Shown: positions 15,890-22,049 of the stretch, piece after piece | How positions within the stretch are numbered: position 1 is the first letter of the stretch | How the letters are laid out: the number at the start of each line of letters is the position of its first letter | From: Thermoplasmata archaeon | GTDB taxonomy: Archaea > Thermoplasmatota > Thermoplasmata > Lutacidiplasmatales > UBA184 | Assembly: GCA_030040625.1 (NCBI GenBank) | Contig: JASHTI010000159.1 | Span: forward strand, 1-40,996 | DNA length: 40,996 bases | Direction: 5' to 3' | The notes under the pieces: model-generated | Told to the model about the DNA's origin: nothing | Seen by the model: only the letters and a program-made list of their open reading frames with translations | Database searches by the model: none | Program-made: the position numbers and the translations under genes

Positions 15890-16918
15890 ATGGACGACGA
15901 CGGCGGGTCGGCGGAGACGCTCAACGCCTTCGCCCTGTCGCCGTCGATCGCCGTCGTCGGGCTCGGCGGCGCCGGCAGCGAGGCGGTCCAGGACCTGGTC
16001 ACGCTCGGCCTTCCCGGAGCGCGCGCGATCGCGGTGAACACCGACGCGATGCACCTGCAACGGGTCGGGGTCGAGGAGCGGATCCTGCTCGGGCGGCGCG
16101 AGCTGCGAGGCCGAGGCAGCGGCGGCGACCGCGAGGCCGTTCTGCGGGCCGCGGAGGAGAGCCGCGAGGAGATCCTCCGCCGACTGGCCCGGTTCGAGCT
16201 CGTCTTCCTGCTCGCCGGTCTCGGAGGCGGGACCGGCAGCGCGCTCCTGCCGTTCCTCTCGCGAGAACTACGGAGCACCGCCACGCTCCCGGTGCCGGTC
16301 GTCTTCCTGCCGTTCCACCTCGAGCTCGAGGCGAACCCGACTCGGACGGAGAACGTGGAGCGGACGATCGGCGAGCTCGAGGAGCTCGGCGGCCTGCTCC
16401 TGGCGCTCGCCAACGAGAAGCTCCGGCGGTTCGACTCGCTCTCGATCCACCGGGCCTTCGGGGTCCGGAACGCCTACCTCCACGGGCTGGTCGCGAGCCT
16501 CGTCGACATGGTCGACCACCCCTCGCAGCTGAACGTCGATCTCGCCAGCCTGAAGAACCACCTGCGGCAGTCCGGCCTCTCGACGCTCGTCATCGGTGAG
16601 GAACACATCAGCGAGCCCGGGCGCCTGGTCCACCAGGCGCTCGCCGACTCTCTGCTCGACTTCCGCCTGCCGGAGCACCCCTCGGCCCTCGTCCACCTGG
16701 AGGGCGGGACGAACCTCACGCTGCAGACGCTTGACGCCGTCTGGCGCGAGGTTCGGGAGCGGTTCCGCGAGCCCGGTCGCCTCGTCTTCGGCACCCGGAT
16801 CCGACCCGAGCCGCGCGAGGTGATCCGTCTCACCGCGGTGCTCGGCGGCCTCCGACCCCGGACCGTCCGGGAGGCGCTGCGACCGTCGTCGGATCGGCAG
16901 CCTCTGGCCGCGACCTAG
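15890..16918 (+). CDS. ftsZ: Divergent FtsZ-family GTPase
   Basis: Tubulin/FtsZ-superfamily protein, 342 residues, expected to polymerise with GTP and act in division or shape. The N-terminal nucleotide loop VVGLGGAGSEAV is at about 22-33, and the tubulin signature GGGTGSA is at 112-118; canonical FtsZ has GGGTGTG or GGGTGSG. The T7 synergy loop reads NVDLAS (215-220) against the usual N-x-D-x-A-D, so the second catalytic-loop aspartate is serine. The usual glycine-rich loop after strand 3 is changed to RGRGSGGD, and no conserved C-terminal SepF-binding peptide is seen. It follows the RHH gene by 13 nt and overlaps trmY tail-to-tail by 4 nt. It may be a second, specialised paralogue; no other FtsZ is in the window. 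Confidence 0.85.
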   Translation: MDDDGGSAETLNAFALSPSIAVVGLGGAGSEAVQDLVTLGLPGARAIAVNTDAMHLQRVGVEERILLGRRELRGRGSGGDREAVLRAAEESREEILRRLARFELVFLLAGLGGGTGSALLPFLSRELRSTATLPVPVVFLPFHLELEANPTRTENVERTIGELEELGGLLLALANEKLRRFDSLSIHRAFGVRNAYLHGLVASLVDMVDHPSQLNVDLASLKNHLRQSGLSTLVIGEEHISEPGRLVHQALADSLLDFRLPEHPSALVHLEGGTNLTLQTLDAVWREVRERFREPGRLVFGTRIRPEPREVIRLTAVLGGLRPRTVREALRPSSDRQPLAAT

Positions 16919-17541
16919 CGCCCGCCGCGGCCGTCCTTCTCGCCGGCCTCCCGAAGGTCGAGCTCGCGCTGCACCGCATCGATCACCTGACTGGTCCGCA
17001 GGGAGCGGGGGCCCACCGAGAGCCGGGGGACCCCGCTTTCCCCGAGCAGGCGGGCCTCCTCCCCTTCCGGCTCGAACGGGTCGGAGAGGAACCCGCGGAA
17101 CTCCGAGGGGGAGATCGGGTGCCCTCCGATCGGGGAGCCCACCTCGGTCAGCCAGACGGCTCCCGGTTCGCGGAGGAATCCGGCGACGATCGCGAGAGGG
17201 TCGGCCGGGCCGACCTTGAGCCCCGGGGACGCCTCGAAGTCCGAGGGGTAGCGCGCCGCCCCGACCAGCGCGTTCTTCAGCAGGGCCGCCGTCGAACGCT
17301 CGTCCGGATACAGGTGGCGCAGACGGGCCCCGCTGAGCTCGATCCGACGCGCGTTCGGAGGCGGCTCGGCCGCGAAGACGACCGTCATCTCGGTGTCGCG
17401 GCGGAGGTCGTTCGACAGGGTGAAGGCCGTCGAGACGCTCCGGGCGATCTCGTCCATCCGGCCCGCCCCGCCGGCGAGGTCGTTGAGGGTGAACGCCCCG
17501 CTGGGGGGGACCCGGTGGGCGACCAGCAGGAACCGGCGCAC
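16915..17541 (-). CDS. trmY: tRNA (pseudouridine(54)-N1)-methyltransferase TrmY
   Basis: SPOUT-class methyltransferase, 208 residues, that converts pseudouridine 54 to N1-methylpseudouridine in archaeal tRNA T-loops. Family features are the N-terminal FLLVAHRVPPSG...LNDLAGGAGRMD, the LRHLYPDERSTAALLKNAL segment, and the C-terminal SAM-binding knot region with LTEVGSPIGGHP and PRLSVGPRSLRTSQVIDAV. The length is normal (about 200). The GTG start at 17541 lies about 25 nt after GGGGTTAACCCC, whose GTTAAC core is a plausible TATA element, so the mRNA should be leaderless. The 3' end overlaps ftsZ by 4 nt on the opposite strand. Confidence 0.93.
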   Translation of the reverse strand: MRRFLLVAHRVPPSGAFTLNDLAGGAGRMDEIARSVSTAFTLSNDLRRDTEMTVVFAAEPPPNARRIELSGARLRHLYPDERSTAALLKNALVGAARYPSDFEASPGLKVGPADPLAIVAGFLREPGAVWLTEVGSPIGGHPISPSEFRGFLSDPFEPEGEEARLLGESGVPRLSVGPRSLRTSQVIDAVQRELDLREAGEKDGRGGR

Positions 17542-17559
17542 GGCCGGCCGAGCCGGGCG

Positions 17560-17571
17560 GGGGGTTAACCC
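17560..17571 (-). promoter_or_regulatory. Palindromic TATA-like element before trmY
   Basis: GGGGTTAACCCC is a perfect 12-bp palindrome whose centre is 24 nt before the GTG at 17541. The only AT run upstream of trmY is inside it, so it may serve as both TATA element and operator; the second role is speculative. Confidence 0.4.
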
Positions 17572-17584
17572 CGCCGGGGGGCGC

Positions 17585-18244
17585 CTACGCCCCGGTCGGG
17601 CCCCGGCGCGGCCTCGAACCGGCCGCCGGCGTAATCGTGGGCCCCTGGCGCCGCTCCAGCCAGATCTCGTCCGCGAGCTCGTGGTAGACGGCGTGGGCGG
17701 CGAGACCCGTGCCGTGCTCGCCGTGCGGGAGGCGGAACGCTCCGGACCGCTGCGCGTTGGGCGAGAAGATGACCTCCTGCTCGCCGGCGGCGGCCATCGC
17801 GTCGGACTCCTGCCGGGCCAGCTCGAAGATGCGGTCCTTGCGGAACATCCAGTAGTGGATCCGCCACTCGCGACCGTCGTAGAGGGTCGTCTCGTCCCGC
17901 TCGGTCTCGAGGATGCCCGTGTCCTCGAGCATGTAGAACGTGTCGCGGTCGTCCGGCTCCAGGACGTTGTCGATGATCCGCTCGTTGAAGCCGAAGAAGT
18001 TCAGCACGTGGGCGGCGATCGACCGGGCGTCCTCCGGACGCATCCCGTCATGGCCGACCGACCGACGGATCGCCTTCGCGAGCGAATCGAAGTCGACCGG
18101 ACCGCTCGGCAGCGCGAGCGCCTCGTCCTCCGGGATGCCCGCGCGGGTCGTTCGAATGTCGGCCTCCGATCGCAGCGGAAGCGGATTCCTCAGCTTGTAA
18201 CCCGGGCCTTCCGGCCGGGTCGGGCGCCCCCCCGTGCCCACCAT
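17585..18244 (-). CDS. Conserved archaeal protein, DUF6015-like
   Basis: A 219-residue soluble protein. The central part (about residues 50-130: LAKAIRRSVG, ARSIAAHVLNFFGFNERIIDNV, TFYMLEDTGILETERDETTLYDGREWRIHYW) matches, from memory, a family annotated as DUF6015 in Thermoplasmata and other archaea; it looks like a helical, winged-helix-like fold, perhaps a regulator, but no function is known to me. The frame is open to a GTG at 18268, but a minus-strand TATATATAG occupies 18269-18277, so a transcript starting 25 nt downstream cannot contain that GTG. ATG 18244 is therefore the start and the mRNA is essentially leaderless. The C-terminus is a short Arg/Pro-rich tail. Confidence 0.75.
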   Translation of the reverse strand: MVGTGGRPTRPEGPGYKLRNPLPLRSEADIRTTRAGIPEDEALALPSGPVDFDSLAKAIRRSVGHDGMRPEDARSIAAHVLNFFGFNERIIDNVLEPDDRDTFYMLEDTGILETERDETTLYDGREWRIHYWMFRKDRIFELARQESDAMAAAGEQEVIFSPNAQRSGAFRLPHGEHGTGLAAHAVYHELADEIWLERRQGPTITPAAGSRPRRGPTGA

Positions 18245-18266
18245 GCGGCCAAGTATCTCGATGGTC

Positions 18267-18279
18267 ACTATATATACAT
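18267..18279 (-). promoter_or_regulatory. Strong TATA box deciding the start at 18244
   Basis: The plus strand reads ACTATATATACAT here; on the minus strand TATATATAG is centred 28 nt before ATG 18244. It excludes the upstream in-frame GTG at 18268 as a start. Confidence 0.75.
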
Positions 18280-18415
18280 TCGGCGACGGCCTGGATTCTG
18301 GAGCCCCTCCGGTCCCCCGGAACCCCCGTTTCTCTGACGGAGAACCACGGTCCTCGGACCCCCTCCTCCGCGGCGGGCCCGGCGGCGGTGTCGCCGGCGC
18401 CCGCCAGAACGGGGT

Positions 18416-18424
18416 TCAAATACC
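18416..18424 (+). promoter_or_regulatory. TATA-like box for the exported protein at 18461
   Basis: TCAAATACC is centred about 40 nt before the ATG at 18461, giving a leader of about 16 nt that contains GAGGGA. Confidence 0.5.
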
Positions 18425-18460
18425 ACTGAGCCTGTTCGGACGTTCCCCGAGGGACCCCGG

Positions 18461-19039
18461 ATGACCGAGAAGAAGCGGCTTCCCCGACTGTTTTACGTCT
18501 TCCTCGGGATCGCGACGCTCACCCTCCTCACCGGGTTCACGATCGGGGCGCTGACGCTCGGCGGGTTCGGCTCCAGCCCCCGGCAGGCGAGCGCGCAGGT
18601 CGTCATCCCCGGCCCACCCGCCGGCCTTACCTTCCCGCTGGCCGAAGCGGTCTTCGTCACCGCCTCCAGCAGCCCCGCCGTCGGCGCCTGCGCGGCGTCG
18701 AACTTGGGGACCCAGCTCGCGCCGACGCCGCTCGTGAACGGCAAGAACACGACGATCTGCCTGGCGACGGTCACCGATGGCTTCGCCCTCGGCGACACCG
18801 CCTACATCCTGGACCTGGAGTGGAACAAGACCGCGGCGATCTCCACGACCTTCGAGGTCCAGGTGTTCATCTCCGCGAGCCCGTCGAGCAACGATGTCCT
18901 GGTGACGTCGTTCGTCAACACGACCGCGACGATCACGACCGAGGAGATCGCTACCTTCGCGATCGACCTGACCGCCGCCGACGACAGCGGGGTCACCGGT
19001 TTCAACGTCCTGGTCACTCAGCTCGCCACGCCGCCGTAG
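18461..19039 (+). CDS. Exported protein with signal peptide, unknown
   Basis: A 192-residue protein with a lysine/arginine N-terminus (EKKRLPR), a hydrophobic core at about residues 11-33 and an AxA-type site at about 42-46 (QASAQ), consistent with a signal peptide or membrane anchor. The mature part is low in basic residues, rich in Thr/Val/Ala and built like an all-beta domain (alternating hydrophobic strands LDLEWNKTAAISTTFEVQVF and AIDLTAADDSGVTGFNVLV), reminiscent of small archaeal pilin-like or surface beta-sandwich proteins, but no family is recognised. Two cysteines (ACAASN, TICLA) may form a disulfide outside the cell. It has its own TATA-like box near 18420 and stands between two divergent orphans. 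Confidence 0.65.
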   Translation: MTEKKRLPRLFYVFLGIATLTLLTGFTIGALTLGGFGSSPRQASAQVVIPGPPAGLTFPLAEAVFVTASSSPAVGACAASNLGTQLAPTPLVNGKNTTICLATVTDGFALGDTAYILDLEWNKTAAISTTFEVQVFISASPSSNDVLVTSFVNTTATITTEEIATFAIDLTAADDSGVTGFNVLVTQLATPP

Positions 19040-19051
19040 GGCGGCCCCGAA

Positions 19052-19630
19052 CTAGGCGGCGGCCCGCCGCGGGCGCGCGACCTTCTGGAGCGCGGCGACC
19101 GCCGGCCGCCACTCCTCGTCCTCGATATGGAACTCGAGGTCGGCGAGCCCCTCGAGCCCCCGGGGGAACGGCACCAGCGAACGGGTCAGGTAGACGTGCG
19201 CGAACGGCCCGCCGGTCGGGCCGCCCCAGCTCCGGCCCTGGTCGACGACCCCCCGGAACTCGTAGTACTCCGGAGCCGGGACCAGCCAGGCGACGGAGTC
19301 GTCCGTTCCCTTCACGCGACCCCCCCGTGAGTAGACCTGCAATCCGAGGTGCTGGGCGACGGTGCTGGGAAGCGTGAACAGCAGCCGATCCCCGGGCCGC
19401 GCCGTGGCGAGCAGCCGCTCCCGGACCGTCTCGACCGCGAGCGCCTCGCGCGCCGGGTACGTCGCGACGACCCGGGCGATCCCGGAGCCGCGCGCGAGGA
19501 AGGAGATCGAGCGGGCCGCGGTCGCCCCCTTCTCGGCCCGGGGCTCGTAGCAGATCAGCTGGCCGACCTCGGTCGGCAGCTGCATGGTGAGCCAGGTCGG
19601 GTGGCTCGCCCGGACGACGACGTACTCCAT
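19052..19630 (-). CDS. Conserved hypothetical protein
   Basis: A 192-residue soluble protein I cannot assign with confidence. The middle segment TLPSTVAQHLGLQVYSRGGR has the look of an AbrB/SpoVT swapped-hairpin element (L-P-x-x-V-A-x-x-L-G-L), and the following VAWLVPAPEYYEFR segment appears rigidly patterned, which suggests a conserved lineage protein rather than noise. An earlier stretch, GDRLLFTLPST, could be the first half of the same beta unit. The ATG at 19630 is 25 nt from a minus-strand TATA-like TCTTATAC, so the gene is expressed as a leaderless message. A DNA-binding or protein-interaction role is speculative. Confidence 0.65.
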   Translation of the reverse strand: MEYVVVRASHPTWLTMQLPTEVGQLICYEPRAEKGATAARSISFLARGSGIARVVATYPAREALAVETVRERLLATARPGDRLLFTLPSTVAQHLGLQVYSRGGRVKGTDDSVAWLVPAPEYYEFRGVVDQGRSWGGPTGGPFAHVYLTRSLVPFPRGLEGLADLEFHIEDEEWRPAVAALQKVARPRRAAA

Positions 19631-19652
19631 CCGACCGCCGAGCCCGGGAGCC

Positions 19653-19660
19653 GTATAAGA
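19653..19660 (-). promoter_or_regulatory. TATA box for the gene at 19630
   Basis: Minus-strand TCTTATAC is centred 26 nt before the ATG at 19630, predicting a leaderless transcript. Confidence 0.6.
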
Positions 19661-19734
19661 AAGCTAACGAACGCTCGGCCCCGGGTGGGAGGTGTCGCCC
19701 GGCCGCGCACGGAACCGATCGCGGACGGGATCGG

Positions 19735-19965
19735 CTAGCGCCGGCCGCCGGATCCGAGGAGCAGCCCCCCGACCCACAGGCTGACGATGCCGATCGCCGC
19801 GACCCCGAGCGCCCGCTCCAGCGTCCCGGAGGCCGACGGGATCGTCCCGCCGATCACGAACAGACCGACGAGCGTGAGGAGTACGCCGAGCGCAATCTTC
19901 GCGCCCCGCGAGAGGCGCGGCGGCCGTCGTGGCGGCGCGCTCGCCGGCGGGGACCCCTCCGTCAC
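19735..19965 (-). CDS. Small membrane protein, two TM segments
   Basis: A 76-residue protein with a basic, proline-rich N-terminus (PPRRPPRLSRGAK) and two hydrophobic segments at about 22-42 and 52-71, followed by GSGGRR. Small proteins of this kind are easily spurious, but a minus-strand TATA-like CCTATCTG is centred 27 nt before its GTG start (19965), exactly the spacing seen for its neighbours, which supports expression. Family unknown. It sits between the orphan at 19052 and the antiporter gene, on the same strand as both. Confidence 0.5.
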   Translation of the reverse strand: MTEGSPPASAPPRRPPRLSRGAKIALGVLLTLVGLFVIGGTIPSASGTLERALGVAAIGIVSLWVGGLLLGSGGRR

Positions 19966-19987
19966 CGCATCCCCCCGGGACCGGGGG

Positions 19988-19996
19988 CAGATAGGC
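19988..19996 (-). promoter_or_regulatory. TATA-like box for the small membrane protein
   Basis: Minus-strand GCCTATCTG, centred 27 nt before GTG 19965. Confidence 0.45.
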
Positions 19997-20016
19997 GCTG
20001 CGTGCGCCCCGGTTCG

Positions 20017-21333
20017 CTAGGGCTCCGCCGGGAGCGGGGGGACCTCGGGGGGCATCGAGGAGCCCAGCCACGGCCGCAGGCGCTCGTCGCTCGGCGAGCG
20101 ACCTCGCTCGCCGACCCCGCGGAGGAACGGTTTGGCCCCGATCGGGGCGAGGAGCGTCGTCACGAGACCGACCCCGGCGACGATCGTGAAGAGCGTTGCG
20201 TTGAAGATCCCGTCCGAGAGGAGCAGGACGGCCATCGCCAGCTCGACCGCGCCGCGGCTCGCTACGAGGAACCCCGCGCCCGCGGCGTCGCCCGCGGGCC
20301 AGCCGAGGGAGCGGGAGACGGCGCCCCCGATGAGGACCTTCGAGCCGAAGGCGAAAACGCAGAGACCGACGAACGCCGCGAACGCGGGGGCGCTCAGCAC
20401 GAGCAGCCGCAGGTCCATGCCGAGGCCGACCAGGGCGAAGAAGAGCGGGATGAAGAACCCCCAGGTGACGGTGTCGAAGACCCGCGAGATCTGGCGGTGC
20501 TCGCGGGCGCCGACGCTCTCGGGAGTGACGAGCAGGCCGGCGTAGAAGGCACCGACCAGGAACGTGAGGCCGATCGCCTGGGAGTAGAGCGCCGCGGCGA
20601 GCCCCGCGATCATGAGGAGGGCGAAGCCGGCCTCCCGGGAGTGCCACCCCTCCCGGACCCGGCGGACCCATCGGTCCCAGATGCGGAGCTGGCGGAGCGC
20701 ACGGAGCGCCTGGTGGACGGCGAGGATCGATGAGAGGAACACCGCGACGGTCACGGCGCCGATCGCCGCATCGGCCCCGGGGGCCGTTCCGCCACCGGCG
20801 ACGACCCGGAGCAGGACCGAGAACGTCGTCACGGCCGCGAGTTCGTTGATGAGCGCCCCGTTGAGCAGGTAGGTGCCGAACCGGCTCTGCAGGAGGCCGA
20901 GCTCCCGCAGCATCACCCCGAGGACGGGCAACGCCGTGATCGAGATCGTCAGCGCGACGAACAGCGTCGTCGACCAGGCCAGGGCCGGGTAGAGCAGGCG
21001 CACGACGGCCGCCCCGCTCAGGAACGGCACGACGAAGATCGCCACCCCCAGGAGGCCCGCCGAGAGCCCCGTCGCGCCGATCTGCTCCGGGGTCACCGCG
21101 AGACCGGCGGTCATCAGCACGAAGAAGGTCGCGAGGATCTCGAGGCCGTTCAGCTCGGAGGAGATGCTCCCGAGACCGAGGATCGGCCCCAGGAACGTCG
21201 GGCCGAGGATCACCCCGACCGCGAGCTGCCCCACGAGGGCGGCCTGCCCGAGCCGGCTCACCAGCTCCCCGGCGACGACCGCGCAGGCGACCAGGAGGAA
21301 CAGTCCGACGATGAACAGCGTGGTCGGATCCAC
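20017..21333 (-). CDS. CPA2-type cation/proton antiporter
   Basis: Membrane antiporter of the monovalent cation:proton antiporter-2 (KefB/NapA) group, 438 residues from GTG 21333, with about twelve hydrophobic segments (GQLAVGVILGPTFLGP near the start is the classic first conserved motif). There is no C-terminal RCK/TrkA domain, so it is the short form. The helix that normally carries the ion-binding acidic pair (DD, ND or QD in characterised relatives) appears to read ALINELAA, an N-E pair, which is unusual and leaves the coupling ion uncertain. The frame stays open to a GTG at 21441, adding a 36-residue Pro/Arg/Gly-rich leader; 21333 is preferred because the leader is unlike membrane-protein N-termini. 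The proline-rich C-terminal tail is probably cytoplasmic. Confidence 0.85.
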   Translation of the reverse strand: MDPTTLFIVGLFLLVACAVVAGELVSRLGQAALVGQLAVGVILGPTFLGPILGLGSISSELNGLEILATFFVLMTAGLAVTPEQIGATGLSAGLLGVAIFVVPFLSGAAVVRLLYPALAWSTTLFVALTISITALPVLGVMLRELGLLQSRFGTYLLNGALINELAAVTTFSVLLRVVAGGGTAPGADAAIGAVTVAVFLSSILAVHQALRALRQLRIWDRWVRRVREGWHSREAGFALLMIAGLAAALYSQAIGLTFLVGAFYAGLLVTPESVGAREHRQISRVFDTVTWGFFIPLFFALVGLGMDLRLLVLSAPAFAAFVGLCVFAFGSKVLIGGAVSRSLGWPAGDAAGAGFLVASRGAVELAMAVLLLSDGIFNATLFTIVAGVGLVTTLLAPIGAKPFLRGVGERGRSPSDERLRPWLGSSMPPEVPPLPAEP

Positions 21334-21477
21334 CGGTTCCCCTCTCCGCGCGGGTCCCCGGCCCCGGCGACCCGCGGACCGACCGGTCCGCGGTCGGCCG
21401 GGGCCCAGGCCGGCCGGCGTCGCCGGCTCCTCCCGGCCCACCCCTAACTAACTTTGTCCCGCACGGGCGGGGCGGGG

Positions 21478-21486
21478 GTGATTAGG
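21478..21486 (+). promoter_or_regulatory. TATA-like box for the SWIM protein, possibly bidirectional
   Basis: GTGATTAGG is centred 25 nt before GTG 21507 on the plus strand. Read on the minus strand (CCTAATCAC) it is 41 nt before the antiporter's distal GTG at 21441, and a second AT run (minus AAGTTAGTTAGG, 21444-21455) is also nearby. Confidence 0.5.
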
Positions 21487-21506
21487 CGGCCGGGATTCGG
21501 TCCGCG

Positions 21507-22049
21507 GTGCCCGTCCCCCGTCGTCGCGGAAGCTCTTCGCCGACCGTCGACGAGGAGGAGGCGCTCCGGTCCCGTCGCCGTCGGGCCACCGAGGAGGCGC
21601 TCGAGGTCCGACTCCGATCCGAGCGCCCGGTCGTGGAGCTCGAGGTCCGCAACCCCGCCCACGGAACGAGCTACCGGGTCTTCCTGCCGGAGTACCCGGA
21701 GCGGGCCTCGGCGCTCTGCACGTGCACGGATTTCGCCCGACGCGGGCTCGGTACCTGCAAGCACCTGGAGGCGGCCGTGGCCGCGTCCTCCGACCTCGCG
21801 GCCCTCCCCCGCGCTGCCGGCGGGGAACCGCCCGCGGTCCCGGTCGGGGAGCTCTGGGCCGAGCTCGAGCGGCTCCGCGCGGGACTCCTGCGGCACCCGC
21901 CCCGGGAGATCCGCGAGCTCGAGGCGGCCGGTCGGCCGATGTGGAGCCGCCCGAGCGGGGAGTTGAAGAAGGAAGGGGTCGAAGAAGGGGTTGGCCGCGG
22001 CCGGAGGGGCCCCGACCGCGCTACGTCGACATCCCCGGCGCGCCCTTGA
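21507..22049 (+). CDS. SWIM zinc-finger protein
   Basis: A 180-residue protein with one SWIM domain: Cys71-x-Cys73 ... Cys84-x-His86 (CTCTDF...GTCKHLEAA), preceded by beta-strands (VVELEVRNPAHGTSYRVFL), the standard layout. SWIM domains bind zinc and mediate DNA or protein contacts, and in prokaryotes often accompany helicases or RAD51-family paralogues (Sws1-type partners); no such partner is in this window. The C-terminal half is helical and charged (LWAELERLRAGLLR) and the last 30 residues are basic and low-complexity. GTG 21507 lies 25 nt after a TATA-like TGATTAGG. The 3' end overlaps the tetraether synthase gene tail-to-tail by 29 nt. Confidence 0.75.
   Translation: MPVPRRRGSSSPTVDEEEALRSRRRRATEEALEVRLRSERPVVELEVRNPAHGTSYRVFLPEYPERASALCTCTDFARRGLGTCKHLEAAVAASSDLAALPRAAGGEPPAVPVGELWAELERLRAGLLRHPPREIRELEAAGRPMWSRPSGELKKEGVEEGVGRGRRGPDRATSTSPARP

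Noticed and set aside
18245..18268. Longer start GTG at 18268 for the DUF6015-like protein
   Set aside because: The TATA box occupies 18269-18277, so a transcript begins downstream of this codon; ATG 18244 fits.
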